Notes: a model not told the origin generated them from the sequence alone. A DNA stretch of 64,000 nucleotides from an uncultured Clostridia bacterium (GCA_947630115.1 CANRGG010000001.1:1-64000), one strand, 5' to 3'; shown: positions 1 through 8,808, counted from the stretch's first letter. Numbers and translations: made by a program.

Positions 1-588
1 CTCAAATCCCGCACGAGCTACGGACAGAACGTCTACCGCCATTCGATCGAAGTCGCCCAGCTTGCGGGGCTCATGGCGCAGGAGCTGGGGCTCGACGTCA
101 ACTTTGCAAAGCGCGCGGGGCTTCTGCACGATATCGGCAAGGCGGTCGATCACGAGCAGGAGGGCACGCACATCCAGATCGGCGCCGATCTTGCCAAAAA
201 GTATAAGGAAAACGCGATGATCGTCAATGCGATCATGGCGCACCACGGGGACGTGGAACCCAAGACCATCGAGGCGATCCTCGTGCAGGCGGCGGACGGG
301 ATCTCGGGCGCACGGCCGGGCGCACGGCGGGAGACGGGCAGCAATTATGTGAAGCGGCTCGAAAAACTCGAGAGCATTGCGGCGAGTTTCAACGGCGTCG
401 AAAAGAGCTATGCGATCCAGGCGGGCAGAGAGGTTCGCGTCATCGTAAAGCCAGAAGTCATTGACGACGCAAAGGCGATGTTCCTTGCAAAAGATATCGC
501 CAAGAAGATCGAGAGCGAGCTCGAATATCCCGGTCAGATCAAAGTCAACGTGATCCGCGAGTTCCGTAGCGTGGAATTTGCAAAATAA
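1..588 (+). CDS. rny: Ribonuclease Y, C-terminal part (5' end outside window)
   Basis: This is the 3' portion of the membrane-anchored endoribonuclease that starts bulk mRNA decay in Firmicutes. The reading frame is open from base 1 ([20 protein letters not shown]), so the gene begins upstream of the window. The HD metal-dependent phosphodiesterase domain is visible, with the [10 protein letters not shown] motif and a downstream MAHHGD segment. The N-terminal membrane segment, coiled coil and KH domain lie outside. The protein ends in the usual RNase Y tail ([14 protein letters not shown]). A strong hairpin follows the stop codon, so this is probably the last gene of its transcript. Confidence 0.95.
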   Translation, partial: LKSRTSYGQNVYRHSIEVAQLAGLMAQELGLDVNFAKRAGLLHDIGKAVDHEQEGTHIQIGADLAKKYKENAMIVNAIMAHHGDVEPKTIEAILVQAADGISGARPGARRETGSNYVKRLEKLESIAASFNGVEKSYAIQAGREVRVIVKPEVIDDAKAMFLAKDIAKKIESELEYPGQIKVNVIREFRSVEFAK

Positions 589-608
589 ACCCAAAACAGC
601 CGAAAAAA

Positions 609-648
609 GCCGCCCGTCCGAGAGGTTCGGACGGGCGGCGCTTGTAAT
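609..648 (+). terminator. Intrinsic terminator after rny
   Basis: A 12-bp GC-rich stem (609-620 pairing with 628-639, 7-nt loop) lies 20 nt after the rny stop. It is followed by an imperfect T-rich stretch (cttgtaatttt). The stem is perfect; the T tract is modest. Confidence 0.75.
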
Positions 649-704
649 TTTCCCGCCCGGACGGGGATAAAATCGTATCCGCGGCAGAATGATCGTTCCA
701 ACGG

Positions 705-733
705 TTGACAGAAGCTCGAAAAATATGTATAAT
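705..733 (+). promoter_or_regulatory. Sigma-A promoter for the flippase-pssA-psd operon
   Basis: TTGACA at 705-710 and TATAAT at 728-733 are separated by exactly 17 bp, a full consensus match. Transcription should start near 740, about 24 nt before the first gene, which has a GGAAGGGG-type ribosome binding site. Confidence 0.9.
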
Positions 734-763
734 GTTTTGAGCTGAAACCGCGGAAGGGGAACT

Positions 764-1867
764 ATGGAGAGGAAAATGTCCAGACAAGCGAAGAAAATGC
801 TGTTCAACGTGCTTTTTCTCTTGCTTCTCGTCGCGGTCACGCTCGTCGTTCTCATTTTGAGCAACCGCGAGCTCAACTTTCAGAATATCGGGGAATTTTT
901 GAGGGGCTGCAATCCCTGGTGGCTGCTTGCGGCGGTGGGTGCGATGATCCTTTCCGTCGTGTTCGAGGCGGTCAGCCTGCACTTTATCCTGCGCGGGCTG
1001 GGGGAACGGCCTAAACTTGCGGGCTCGCTCGTGTACGCCTCCGCCGATCTTTACTATTCCGCGATCACGCCGTCCGCTTCGGGCGGACAGCCCGCCGCCG
1101 CCTTTTATATGGTGAAGGACGGGATCGGCGCGGGCAAGGCGTCGTTTGCGCTGGTGTTCAATCTGATCGCCTATACGTTTGCGATCATTCTGATCGGCGC
1201 CGCGGTCTTTGCCGTCCGTCCGGGGTATTTCGGGCTGATCGAGAATTGGTTCGTCAAGCTGCTCATCATTCTCGGGTTTGTCGTGCAGAGCTTTCTGCTT
1301 CTCTTTTTCATCGGCTGCATGTTCTGGGGGAAGGGGGTGCAGAAGTGCGGCAACGGGCTCATTTCGCTGTTTGTCAAGCTGCACCTTGTGAAGAAGCCCG
1401 AAAAATGGCGGGAAAAGCTGCGCGTCGAGGTGGAAAAGTACAGCGAGTGCCTGCATGCGCTCAAAGAACATCCCGGCATGTCGTTCGCGAATTTTTTCTG
1501 CAATTTAGGCCAGCGCGTCTCGCATGTCGCGATCGCGGCGTTCGTCTGTCTCGCCGCCGATCCCAAGCTCAACTTTGTCGATCTGTTCGCGCTCGAAGCG
1601 CTTGTGCTCGTGGGGTATAATTCCATTCCGCTCCCGGGCGGGGTGGGCGCGTTCGAATATCTGTATCTCGAGATCTATGCGATCTCCTTCGGCGGGGCGT
1701 TCATCCTCTCTGCGATGATGGTCTCGCGCGTGCTGTCGTACTATCTGCGGATGCTGCTCTGCGGCATCTATACCATGATCTATCATGTGCACAGAATGCG
1801 GCGCACGCCAGGGAAAAACGAAACGGGAGAAAACGAAAATGGAGGAGAAGAAGAAAACCAAACGTAA
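764..1867 (+). CDS. Flippase-like / LPG-synthase-TM family integral membrane protein (UPF0104)
   Basis: This 367-residue polytopic protein belongs to the lysylphosphatidylglycerol synthase transmembrane (MprF N-domain/YbhN-like) superfamily. About eight hydrophobic segments are visible, together with the family-type motifs SASGGQPAAAF and PLPGGVGAFEY. Relatives move or protect lipids in the membrane, but the exact substrate cannot be read from the sequence. No catalytic lysyl-transferase domain is attached, so it is not a complete MprF. The gene overlaps pssA by 29 nt and is followed by psd, which places it in a phospholipid operon. The start at 764 has a good purine-rich site; an ATG four codons later is also possible. 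Confidence 0.85.
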   Translation: MERKMSRQAKKMLFNVLFLLLLVAVTLVVLILSNRELNFQNIGEFLRGCNPWWLLAAVGAMILSVVFEAVSLHFILRGLGERPKLAGSLVYASADLYYSAITPSASGGQPAAAFYMVKDGIGAGKASFALVFNLIAYTFAIILIGAAVFAVRPGYFGLIENWFVKLLIILGFVVQSFLLLFFIGCMFWGKGVQKCGNGLISLFVKLHLVKKPEKWREKLRVEVEKYSECLHALKEHPGMSFANFFCNLGQRVSHVAIAAFVCLAADPKLNFVDLFALEALVLVGYNSIPLPGGVGAFEYLYLEIYAISFGGAFILSAMMVSRVLSYYLRMLLCGIYTMIYHVHRMRRTPGKNETGENENGGEEENQT

Positions 1868-2579
1868 ATCGCCGTTTGTGGGTTTTTGGAGCTACGGCGT
1901 CATCCTGACCTATCTCTCGGTCGCAGCGGGGGTCGCGGGGATCCTCGTGTCCTCTTTATACGGCGCCTTCTGGGGGGTCGTCTGTCTGTTTATTTCGGGA
2001 TTTTGCGACGCGTTCGACGGCGTCGTCGCCGGCACGAGGAAGAACCGCACCGAACTCGACAAACGTTTCGGCGCCCATATCGACTCGCTCAGCGACCTTG
2101 TCGCCTTCGGGATCGCGCCCATTGCGATCGGGTTCAACATGGGCATGCGCGCGTGGTATTTCATTCCCGTGTTCGTGATCTTCGCCCTCTGCGCGCTCAT
2201 CCGGCTCGCCTATTTCGACGTGACCGAGGAGATCCGGATCGCCGAGGGCGGGAAAAAACGCACCTATTTTGAGGGACTTCCCGTCACGAACGTCGCGGTG
2301 GGGCTTCCCGTCTTTTACTTTATCGCGACGATGTTCTCCTCGCCGCTTGTCATGTATCTCATCATGGCGTTCTGCTATCTGCTGCTGTCGTTTCTGTTCG
2401 TGTTCCGCTTCCGCATGCCCAAGGCGGGGCCGCGCGGGCTCTGTATCACCGTCGCCGTGCTGTTCGTGATCGTGACGGTACTCTGCCTCATCCGCTGGTA
2501 CGTCTGCGGCGTTCCGCTCGCGGCAAATTTCAACGCGCAGTGCTTCTCCCCGTTCGGGAAGAGAGCGGCTTTCGTATGA
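1839..2579 (+). CDS. pssA: CDP-diacylglycerol-serine O-phosphatidyltransferase
   Basis: This 246-residue multi-pass CDP-alcohol phosphotransferase should make phosphatidylserine from CDP-diacylglycerol and serine. The family motif is recognisable: DAFDG at residues 57-61, then a G-x3-D-x3-D end in FGAHIDSLSD. The Arg that normally follows DGxxA is Gly65 here (DGVVAGT), which is unusual. I chose the ATG at 1839 because GGGAGA precedes it and the protein then begins MEEKKKTKRKS; an in-frame ATG at 1785 lies deep inside the preceding gene. The stop overlaps the psd start (ATGA). Substrate assignment rests on the psd partner as well as on the motif. Confidence 0.9.
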   Translation: MEEKKKTKRKSPFVGFWSYGVILTYLSVAAGVAGILVSSLYGAFWGVVCLFISGFCDAFDGVVAGTRKNRTELDKRFGAHIDSLSDLVAFGIAPIAIGFNMGMRAWYFIPVFVIFALCALIRLAYFDVTEEIRIAEGGKKRTYFEGLPVTNVAVGLPVFYFIATMFSSPLVMYLIMAFCYLLLSFLFVFRFRMPKAGPRGLCITVAVLFVIVTVLCLIRWYVCGVPLAANFNAQCFSPFGKRAAFV

Positions 2580-3415
2580 GGCAAACGCTGCAGCCCCTGC
2601 CGCCCGACGGCGGGGTGAAATTTCTCTACGAAAATCCGTTCGGCAGAATTTTTTTGCGGCTGTTTTCCTCTCGCTTTTTATCGAAGATCGCGGGAAAATT
2701 TCTGGACAGCCGTCTTTCCAAACCGCTTATCAAAAAATTTATCAAAAAGCACGGGATCGACATGGGGGAGTACCTGCCCGAAACCTATAAGAGCTTCAAT
2801 GCCTTTTTTACCCGCAGGATCCGTCCCGAGCTCCGTCCGTTCGACCCTTCGCCCGAGGCATTTTGCTCGCCCTGCGACGGTGCCGTCACCGTCTTTCCCA
2901 TCACAAAAGAGGGAACTTTCCGCGTCAAAGGCTTCGATTATACCGCCGGGAGCCTTCTGGGAGACGAAAAGGCCGCGGAAAAATTTTTCGGAGGCACGGC
3001 GATCGTCCTGCGCCTGACCGTCCGCGACTATCACCGCTTCTGCTATCCCGACGGCGGAACCGCCGGAAAAAGCACCTTCCTCAAGGGCAGGCTGCATACG
3101 GTGCGCCCCGCCGCCCTCGAAAAGAGGAGGGTCTTTGCGGAGAATTGCCGGGAAGTCACCCTGCTCGACACCGAAAATTTCGGCTGCGTCGCTCAAACGG
3201 AGGTCGGCGCGATGTTTGTCGGCAGGATCATCAACGAAAACAAAGCCGCCTTTTCGCGCGGCGAAGAAAAGGGCAGGTTTGAATTCGGCGGCTCGACGAT
3301 CGTGCTCTTCCTCGAGGCGGGGAAGGTCTTACTCGACGGGGAATTTTTCGAAAATACCGCGGCGGGGCTGGAAACTTTGGTCCGCTGCGGCGAAAAAATC
3401 GGAAAAAAAGTATAA
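2576..3415 (+). CDS. psd: Phosphatidylserine decarboxylase proenzyme
   Basis: This 279-residue protein converts phosphatidylserine to phosphatidylethanolamine at the membrane. The catalytic elements are present: an Asp in SPCDGAV, the His in DYHRFCYPDGG, and the autocleavage motif FGGST near the C-terminus, where self-cleavage creates the pyruvoyl group on the Ser. The start at 2576 forms an ATGA overlap with pssA, indicating translational coupling. With pssA it makes a complete two-step phosphatidylethanolamine route. No clear intrinsic terminator follows before the ribosomal promoter at 3465. Confidence 0.95.
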   Translation: MRQTLQPLPPDGGVKFLYENPFGRIFLRLFSSRFLSKIAGKFLDSRLSKPLIKKFIKKHGIDMGEYLPETYKSFNAFFTRRIRPELRPFDPSPEAFCSPCDGAVTVFPITKEGTFRVKGFDYTAGSLLGDEKAAEKFFGGTAIVLRLTVRDYHRFCYPDGGTAGKSTFLKGRLHTVRPAALEKRRVFAENCREVTLLDTENFGCVAQTEVGAMFVGRIINENKAAFSRGEEKGRFEFGGSTIVLFLEAGKVLLDGEFFENTAAGLETLVRCGEKIGKKV

Positions 3416-3464
3416 AAAAGTTGCATTTCGGGAAAAAAAGATCAAAAATCCCGCGCAAAATGCG

Positions 3465-3494
3465 TTGACAAACCGCTTGACATTATGGTAAAAT
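3465..3494 (+). promoter_or_regulatory. Promoter of the S10 ribosomal operon
   Basis: TTGACA (3465-3470) and TAAAAT (3489-3494) are spaced by 18 bp. Transcription would begin near 3501, giving a leader of about 237 nt before rpsJ. A second TTGACA at 3477-3482 has no matching -10 element. Confidence 0.8.
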
Positions 3495-3500
3495 TATCAA

Positions 3501-3737
3501 GCTGTGTCATTATGGCGTATAGGGTTGAGACGGGAAGTTACTGAAAAATCGAGGCACGAAAGCCCCTCGGCAGATAATTTCCGTTGACAAATGCGGGGGC
3601 AAGACTCCTGCGACGAACCGAGGCTTTTGCGTAAAACACCGCAAAACACGCGTGTTTTTTTGATGAAAAGACCTCGATACGCCCGGCAGCGTTGACACAA
3701 AAAAACAGTTCGTATAAAAAGGAAGGAGCAAAGAAAA
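3501..3737 (+). promoter_or_regulatory. Structured 5' leader RNA of the S10 operon
   Basis: This is the only content of the 322-nt gap between psd and rpsJ. Four complementary segments can be seen: cgagg (3550-3554), cctcgg (3565-3570), ccgagg (3618-3623) and cctcg (3672-3676). Segments 1:2 and 3:4 can pair, or 2:3 can pair instead, which is the logic of an attenuator. Helix 3:4 extends to 10 bp with one bulged A (3619-3628 with 3666-3676). Inside it lies the palindrome aaaacacgcgtgtttt (3643-3658) running into a T tract. Function is inferred; no known ribosomal leader family was recognised. Confidence 0.5.
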
Positions 3738-4040
3738 ATGGCAAGCCAGAAAATCAGGATCAAGTTGTCCTCTTACGACCATGAACTCGTGGATCAAGCC
3801 GCGAGCCGGATCGTGGAGACCATGCAGAAGGGCGGAGCGAAGATCTCCGGTCCCATTCCGCTTCCCACCGAGCGCGAGATCGTCACGATCCTCCGCTGCC
3901 CGCACAAGGATAAGGACTCGCGCGAGCAGTTCGAGATGCGCACCCACAAGCGGATCATCGACATCTATTCCCCCAACGCGAAGCTGCTCGACTCCATCCA
4001 TCTGCCCGCGGGCGTGGATATCAAAGTCAAGCTCGGCTGA
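3738..4040 (+). CDS. rpsJ: 30S ribosomal protein S10
   Basis: This 100-residue S10 is the first gene of the supercluster. The N-terminus [18 protein letters not shown] and the segment GPIPLPTE are diagnostic of this head protein of the 30S subunit, which in other bacteria also binds NusB in antitermination complexes. The length is standard. The site GGAAGGAG ends 9 nt before the ATG. The gene is preceded by a consensus promoter and a long folded leader, and is separated from rplC by a 75-nt gap that contains a hairpin. Confidence 0.98.
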   Translation: MASQKIRIKLSSYDHELVDQAASRIVETMQKGGAKISGPIPLPTEREIVTILRCPHKDKDSREQFEMRTHKRIIDIYSPNAKLLDSIHLPAGVDIKVKLG

Positions 4041-4056
4041 TCGAAAACGAATTTGA

Positions 4057-4079
4057 AAAACTGCCTCAAAGGCGGTTTT
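4057..4079 (+). other. Intercistronic hairpin between rpsJ and rplC
   Basis: A 9-bp stem with one G-U pair (aaaactgcc at 4057-4065 with ggcggtttt at 4071-4079) and a 5-nt loop. Its 3' arm ends in four Ts but the following bases are cgcaaat, so it is at best a weak terminator. It could be a partial attenuator or processing site that adjusts S10 against the rest of the operon. Confidence 0.5.
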
Positions 4080-4115
4080 CGCAAATAAAAAAATTTACAG
4101 GAGTGAACTTTATCC

Positions 4116-4757
4116 ATGAATAAAGCAATCATCGGGCGCAAAGCAGGCATGACGCAGATCTTTGCGCAAGACGGGAAGATGATCCCCGTCACCGTCGTGG
4201 AAGCGGGTCCCTGCCCGGTCGTTCAGATCAAGACGCAGGAAGCGGACGGCTACACGGCATTGAAGCTGGGCTTCGACGAAACGAGCGAGAGATCGCTCAA
4301 CAAGCCCGAACTCGGGCAATTCAAGAAGGCGGGGGTCAAGCCCTGCAAGGTCCTCAAAGAAGTGCGCCTCGATAAAGTGGACAGCTACAAAGTCGGCGAC
4401 TTCGTGAAGGCGGACGTGTTCGCGGCGGGCGACAAGGTGGACGTTTCGGGCGTCACCAAGGGCCACGGCTACACGGGCGTCATCAAGAGATGGAACCAGC
4501 ACCGCCTGAAAGAGACGCACGGCGTCGGCCCCGTCCATCGCGAGCCGGGCTCCATGGGCGCGAACAGCTCGCCTTCGCGGGTGTTCAAGCAGAAGCACCT
4601 CGCAGGGCAGTACGGCGTCGAGAACGTCACGATCCAGAACCTCGAGATCGTGCGCGTGGACGCAGCCCGCAATGCGATCCTCATCAAGGGAGCGATCCCG
4701 GGACCGAGAGGGAGCGTCGTCACGATTTTCAACAGCGTAAAGCAAAAGGAGAACTGA
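4116..4757 (+). CDS. rplC: 50S ribosomal protein L3
   Basis: This 213-residue L3 nucleates early 50S assembly by binding 23S rRNA near the 3' end and the peptidyl-transferase entrance. It is recognised from MNKAIIGRKAGMTQIFA and the conserved loop KGHGYTGVIKRW, followed by GSMGANSSPSRVFK. The length is typical. AGGAG lies 12 nt before the start. The next gene, rplD, begins 1 nt after its stop, consistent with coupled translation. Confidence 0.98.
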   Translation: MNKAIIGRKAGMTQIFAQDGKMIPVTVVEAGPCPVVQIKTQEADGYTALKLGFDETSERSLNKPELGQFKKAGVKPCKVLKEVRLDKVDSYKVGDFVKADVFAAGDKVDVSGVTKGHGYTGVIKRWNQHRLKETHGVGPVHREPGSMGANSSPSRVFKQKHLAGQYGVENVTIQNLEIVRVDAARNAILIKGAIPGPRGSVVTIFNSVKQKEN

Positions 4758-4758
4758 G

Positions 4759-5385
4759 ATGGCAAACGTGAAAGTTTATAATATGAAAGGCGCGGAGGTC
4801 GGAGAGATCGAACTTTCCGACGAGATCTTCGGCGTCGAATACAACGAGCCGCTCATTCATCAGGCGGTCGTCACCTATCTCGCCAACCAGAGACAGGGGA
4901 CGAAGAGCACGCTCACCCGCACCGAAGTGCGCGGCGGCGGCGTGAAGCCGTGGAGACAGAAGGACACGGGCAGGGCGCGCCAGGGATCCATCCGTGCGCC
5001 GCAGTGGACGAAGGGCGGCGTCGTGTTCGCACCGAAGTCCCGTGATTTTTCCAAGAAGATGAACAAGGAAGCGAAGCGGGGCGCGCTTTTGTCCGCTCTT
5101 TCCAAGAAGGTCGCGGACGGGGAGCTGCTCGTCGTAGACGAGATCAAACTCTCCGCGCCCAAGACGAAGGAGATGGAGGCGTTCCGGAAGGCGCTGCGCC
5201 TTGAAAAGCGCACCGTCGTCGTGATGGACGAGAACGATCAGAACGTCATTCTCGCGAGCCGCAATCTTCCCACCCTTTCCACCCTCTCCGTGGGCGAGAT
5301 CAACACCTATGAAGTGGTCGCAAACGCCGTCGTGGTCCTCACGAAGGGTTCGGTGAAAAAACTTGAGGAGGCTTACGCATTATGA
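4759..5385 (+). CDS. rplD: 50S ribosomal protein L4
   Basis: This 208-residue L4 lines the peptide exit tunnel together with L22. The long basic loop that reaches the tunnel is visible (GGGVKPWRQKDTGRARQGS). In proteobacteria L4 represses its own S10 operon; whether that happens here through the folded leader is unknown. The stop codon overlaps the rplW start. Confidence 0.97.
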   Translation: MANVKVYNMKGAEVGEIELSDEIFGVEYNEPLIHQAVVTYLANQRQGTKSTLTRTEVRGGGVKPWRQKDTGRARQGSIRAPQWTKGGVVFAPKSRDFSKKMNKEAKRGALLSALSKKVADGELLVVDEIKLSAPKTKEMEAFRKALRLEKRTVVVMDENDQNVILASRNLPTLSTLSVGEINTYEVVANAVVVLTKGSVKKLEEAYAL

Positions 5386-5672
5386 TGCCGGAAGATATCA
5401 TTATCAGACCCGTTCTGACCGAGAAAGGCTATGACGGGATCGCGGAAAAGCGCTATACCTTTCAGGTCCTGAAGAGCGCGAACAAATCGCAAATCAAGAT
5501 CGCCGTGGAAAAGATGTTCGGCGTGGAAGTGAAGAGCGTGAACACCGTGACGCAGCGCGGGAAGTTGAAGAGACAGGGCAGAACGCAGGGCTACACCCCG
5601 ACGACGAAGAAAGCGATCGTCTCTTTGAAGGAAAGCAGCAAGCCGATCGAACATTTCAGTTCGTTGTCGTAA
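5382..5672 (+). CDS. rplW: 50S ribosomal protein L23
   Basis: This 96-residue L23 sits at the tunnel exit and is the docking point for trigger factor and signal recognition particle. [11 protein letters not shown] and the segment [13 protein letters not shown] match the family. Two adjacent ATGs are present (5382 and 5385); both follow the GAGGAGG within the end of rplD, so the exact start may differ by one residue. The length is normal. Confidence 0.97.
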   Translation: MMPEDIIIRPVLTEKGYDGIAEKRYTFQVLKSANKSQIKIAVEKMFGVEVKSVNTVTQRGKLKRQGRTQGYTPTTKKAIVSLKESSKPIEHFSSLS

Positions 5673-5691
5673 ATTTCGGAGGATAACAGCA

Positions 5692-6519
5692 ATGGCAGTC
5701 AAGAGATATAAACCCACGTCCGCCGCGCGCCGTTTCATGACGGTTCCCGACTATTCGGAACTGTCCAAGGAGAAGGCGGAGCGCTCCCTGCTCGAGGATC
5801 AGCGTCATTCGGGCGGCAGAAACAACGCGGGGCGCATCACCGTCCGTCACATCGGCGGCGGCAACAAGCGCAAATACCGCATTATCGATTTCAAACGGGA
5901 TAAAGACGGAATCCCGGCAACAGTCAAGAATATCCAGTACGATCCCAACCGCAGCGCAAACATCGCGCTTTTGGTCTATGCGGACGGCGAAAAGAGATAT
6001 ATCCTCGCGCCCGTCGGGCTCAATCCCGGCGACGTGGTGACGAGCGGCACCGGTTCCGACATCAAAGTCGGCAACTGCCTCCCGCTCAAGGATATCCCCG
6101 TCGGCACGATGGTGCACAACATCGAAATGAAGCCGGGAAGGGGCGGACAGGTCGCAAGAAGCGCGGGGATCGCCGCGCAGATCATGGCGCTCGAAGGAAA
6201 TTATGCGACGATCAAAATGCCCTCGGGCGAAATGCGGCTCATTCCCGCGGTCTGCCGGGCGACGATCGGCATGGTCGGCAACGAGGAGCATGAGATCATC
6301 AAAGTCGGCAAGGCGGGCAAGACGCGCCATCTCGGCGTTCGTCCGACCGTCCGTGGCTCGGTCATGAACCCGAACGATCACCCGCACGGCGGCGGCGAAG
6401 GAAAGTCGCCCGTCGGACATGCGGGACCGGAAACGCCTTGGGGCAAGCCTGCGCTCGGATACAAGACGAGAAAGAAGAAGAATCCTACGAGCAGGTTCAT
6501 CCTGAAGAGGATCAATTAA
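5692..6519 (+). CDS. rplB: 50S ribosomal protein L2
   Basis: This 275-residue L2 is needed for subunit joining and supports peptidyl-transfer. The conserved features are the N-terminal [11 protein letters not shown], the central [18 protein letters not shown], and the C-terminal [13 protein letters not shown] containing the conserved His. The C-terminus is the usual basic tail. GGAGG lies about 10 nt upstream of the start, and rpsS follows after 13 nt with its own GGAGG. Confidence 0.98.
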   Translation: MAVKRYKPTSAARRFMTVPDYSELSKEKAERSLLEDQRHSGGRNNAGRITVRHIGGGNKRKYRIIDFKRDKDGIPATVKNIQYDPNRSANIALLVYADGEKRYILAPVGLNPGDVVTSGTGSDIKVGNCLPLKDIPVGTMVHNIEMKPGRGGQVARSAGIAAQIMALEGNYATIKMPSGEMRLIPAVCRATIGMVGNEEHEIIKVGKAGKTRHLGVRPTVRGSVMNPNDHPHGGGEGKSPVGHAGPETPWGKPALGYKTRKKKNPTSRFILKRIN

Positions 6520-6532
6520 GGAGGGATAGAAA

Positions 6533-6811
6533 ATGTCGAGAAGTATCAAGAAAGGGCCTTACGTCGAAGCGAAACTTTTGAAGCGGATCGAGGCGATGAA
6601 CGAGGCGAACGAAAAGAAGGTTCTCAAAACATGGTCGAGAGCGTCGACGATCTTCCCTCAGATGGTTGGACATACGATCGCCGTTTACGACGGCAGGAAG
6701 CACGTTCCCGTGTATATCACGGAGGATATGGTCGGCTGCAAGCTCGGGGAGTTCGCGCCGACGCGGACCTTCAAGGGACACACGGCAAAGACGACGGCGC
6801 CCGGGAAGTAA
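6533..6811 (+). CDS. rpsS: 30S ribosomal protein S19
   Basis: This 92-residue S19 lies in the 30S head and contacts S13 and the A-site finger. [16 protein letters not shown] at the N-terminus and the segment [17 protein letters not shown] are diagnostic. The C-terminus ends at the typical [11 protein letters not shown]. The start is set by aaggagg immediately upstream. It is followed 11 nt later by rplV. Confidence 0.98.
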   Translation: MSRSIKKGPYVEAKLLKRIEAMNEANEKKVLKTWSRASTIFPQMVGHTIAVYDGRKHVPVYITEDMVGCKLGEFAPTRTFKGHTAKTTAPGK

Positions 6812-6822
6812 GGAGGAGCGGT

Positions 6823-7224
6823 ATGGCAGGTAATATGAAGAAAAAGACCGAAAGAGTCGAAGAAAAAAGAGAGAAGCGTCCCTATGCGGTCGCAAAGTAT
6901 ATCAGGGTCTCTCCCTACAAGGTGAGAACGGTGCTCGATCTCATCCGCGGCAAGAGCGTCGCGCAGGCGAAGGCGATCCTCGAAAATCTTCCGAACGGCG
7001 GTGCCGCGCCCACGCTGAAAGTGCTGATGAGCGCAGTCGCCAACGCGGAGCACAACAACGGGATGGACAGAGGAGATCTTTACGTCGCGGAGTGTTTCGC
7101 AAACGGAGGAACGATGCTGAAACGCATGCAGCCCGTCTCGAAGGGCAGAGGGCATGCGATCTTGAAAAGAACGAGCCACATCACGGTCATCCTCGATGTG
7201 AAGAGTGCGGAGGGAAATATTTAA
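6823..7224 (+). CDS. rplV: 50S ribosomal protein L22, N-terminally extended
   Basis: This 133-residue L22 contributes the other wall of the exit-tunnel constriction and is a known site of macrolide-resistance changes. The core begins at [15 protein letters not shown], and the tunnel hairpin is present ([19 protein letters not shown]). About 20 Lys/Glu/Arg-rich residues precede the core, more than in most L22 proteins. I placed the start at 6823 because AGGAGG lies 7-12 nt upstream; upstream in-frame codons lie inside rpsS. Confidence 0.95.
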   Translation: MAGNMKKKTERVEEKREKRPYAVAKYIRVSPYKVRTVLDLIRGKSVAQAKAILENLPNGGAAPTLKVLMSAVANAEHNNGMDRGDLYVAECFANGGTMLKRMQPVSKGRGHAILKRTSHITVILDVKSAEGNI

Positions 7225-7225
7225 C

Positions 7226-7888
7226 ATGGGACAGAAAGTGAATCCTCACGGATTGAGAGTCGGCGTCATCAAGGGCTGGGATACGCAGTGGTATGCCGAT
7301 AAAAAGGAGTTCGGCGCTTATCTCAAAGAAGACTATGTGATCCGCACCTTCCTCAAAAAGAAGTACTATGCGGCGGCAGTCTCGCGCATTCTCATCGAAC
7401 GGGCGGCGGGCAAGATCGTCGTCACCATTCAGACGGGCAGACCCGGCGTTCTCATCGGCAAGGCAGGCGCGGGGATCGAGGTCATCAAGAAGGATCTTTC
7501 CAAGCTCACGGGCGGGAAGCAGATCATCATCAACGTGACCGAAGTGAGAAAGCCCGACGCGGACGCGCAGCTCGTCGCGGAGAGTGTGGCGGCGCAGCTT
7601 GAAAAGCGTATCGCGTTCAGAAGAGCGATCAAGCAGGCGATCGGCAGGACCATGCGGGCGGGCGTCAAGGGCGTCAAAATGCAGGTCAGCGGGCGTCTGG
7701 ACGGCCGCGAGATCGCAGGCAGCGAGCATTACCACGACGGGAGCATTCCGCTCCAGACGCTGCGTGCGGACATCGACTACGGCTTTGCGGAAGCGCATAC
7801 GACGTTCGGCATGATCGGCGTCAAGTGCTGGATCTACAAGGGCGAAGTCCTGAAAGCCGCAAAGAAAGCGGAAGGAGGCAACAAATAA
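7226..7888 (+). CDS. rpsC: 30S ribosomal protein S3
   Basis: This 220-residue S3 has an N-terminal KH domain at the mRNA entry tunnel ([20 protein letters not shown]) and a C-terminal domain ([17 protein letters not shown]). It begins [13 protein letters not shown], a family hallmark, which fixes the start at 7226 with GGAGGG upstream. An in-frame ATG 21 nt earlier would lie before that site and is unlikely. The stop overlaps the first base of rplP. Confidence 0.97.
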   Translation: MGQKVNPHGLRVGVIKGWDTQWYADKKEFGAYLKEDYVIRTFLKKKYYAAAVSRILIERAAGKIVVTIQTGRPGVLIGKAGAGIEVIKKDLSKLTGGKQIIINVTEVRKPDADAQLVAESVAAQLEKRIAFRRAIKQAIGRTMRAGVKGVKMQVSGRLDGREIAGSEHYHDGSIPLQTLRADIDYGFAEAHTTFGMIGVKCWIYKGEVLKAAKKAEGGNK

Positions 7889-8328
7889 TGTTAATCCCGA
7901 AGAGAGTCAAGAGAAGAAAGCAGCACCGGGGGAGCTTGAAAGGGGCTGCGCATAAGGGAAACATCGTCGCATACGGCGAATATGGCCTCGTCGCGGAAGA
8001 GGCGGGCTGGATCAAATCCAACCAGATCGAGGCGGCGCGTATCGCGATGACGAGATTTATCAAGCGCGGCGGCCAGGTCTGGATCGACATCTTCCCCCAC
8101 AAGCCCATCACCCGTCACCCGGCGGAAGCCAGAATGGGTTCGGGCAAAGGCGCGGTCGAGTTTTGGGTCGCGGTTGTGAAGCCCGGAAGAGTCATGTTCG
8201 AAATGGCGGGCGTTCCCGAGGAAGTCGCGCGCGAGGCAATGCGTCTTGCGGGGCACAAACTTCCCATCAAATGTAAATTCGTCAAAAAAGAGGACCTCGA
8301 AGAAAAGGCGGAAGGCGGTGAAGCATAA
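7888..8328 (+). CDS. rplP: 50S ribosomal protein L16
   Basis: This 146-residue L16 organises the A-site tRNA elbow region of the 50S subunit. It starts [15 protein letters not shown], a nearly invariant N-terminus, and contains [20 protein letters not shown]. The TAATG junction with rpsC shares one base, and GAAGGAGG lies just upstream inside rpsC. The C-terminus carries a short acidic tail (EEKAEGGEA). Confidence 0.97.
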   Translation: MLIPKRVKRRKQHRGSLKGAAHKGNIVAYGEYGLVAEEAGWIKSNQIEAARIAMTRFIKRGGQVWIDIFPHKPITRHPAEARMGSGKGAVEFWVAVVKPGRVMFEMAGVPEEVAREAMRLAGHKLPIKCKFVKKEDLEEKAEGGEA

Positions 8329-8522
8329 TGAAAAAGATCGATATCCACAAAATGACCGACGCCGAGCTCGCAGGGAAACTCAAGGAGCTCAAGAGCGAAC
8401 TCTTCAATCTCCGGTTCCGCCATGCGTCCGGGCAGCTTGAAAATCCGCTGTCCATCCGGAACTGCAAGCGCGACATCGCGAGAGTCAACACGGAGATCCG
8501 TGCGCGGGAATTAAAGGCGTGA
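8328..8522 (+). CDS. rpmC: 50S ribosomal protein L29
   Basis: This 64-residue L29 lies near the tunnel exit next to L23. It is recognised from the helix pair with [20 protein letters not shown] and the C-terminal [11 protein letters not shown]. The length is standard. The start shares a base with the rplP stop (TAATG), and the upstream AAGGCGGTG is the apparent ribosome binding site. Confidence 0.96.
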   Translation: MKKIDIHKMTDAELAGKLKELKSELFNLRFRHASGQLENPLSIRNCKRDIARVNTEIRARELKA

Positions 8523-8532
8523 GGTGACGAAA

Positions 8533-8790
8533 ATGGAAGAAAGAAATCTCAGGAAGGAAAGAGTCGGGCTGGTGGTGTCCGACAAAATGGATAAGACGGT
8601 CGTCGTGGCGGTAACGGACAAGAGCAAGCACCCCGTTTACAAGAAGACGATCACCCGCACGAAGCGCTTCAAGGCGCACGACGAGAATAACGAGTGCGGC
8701 GTCGGCGACAAGGTCAGGATCGTGGAAACGCGCAAACTGAGCAAGGACAAGAATTGGAGAGTCGCCGAAATCGTCGAGAAGGCGAAGTAA
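8533..8790 (+). CDS. rpsQ: 30S ribosomal protein S17
   Basis: This 85-residue S17 is an OB-fold primary binder of 16S rRNA. The conserved stretch is [18 protein letters not shown], followed by the loop [16 protein letters not shown] prefer the ATG at 8533, preceded by GAGGTG at 8521-8526, over a GTG at 8524 that would sit inside that ribosome binding site. It is followed after 18 nt by rplN. Confidence 0.96.
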   Translation: MEERNLRKERVGLVVSDKMDKTVVVAVTDKSKHPVYKKTITRTKRFKAHDENNECGVGDKVRIVETRKLSKDKNWRVAEIVEKAK

Positions 8791-8808
8791 GGCAAAGGAG
8801 ACGCAGGT

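Noticed and set aside
3692..3718. TTGACA with TATAAA just before rpsJ
   Set aside because: The spacing is only 15 bp and transcription would start within the ribosome binding site region; the promoter at 3465-3494 fits much better.
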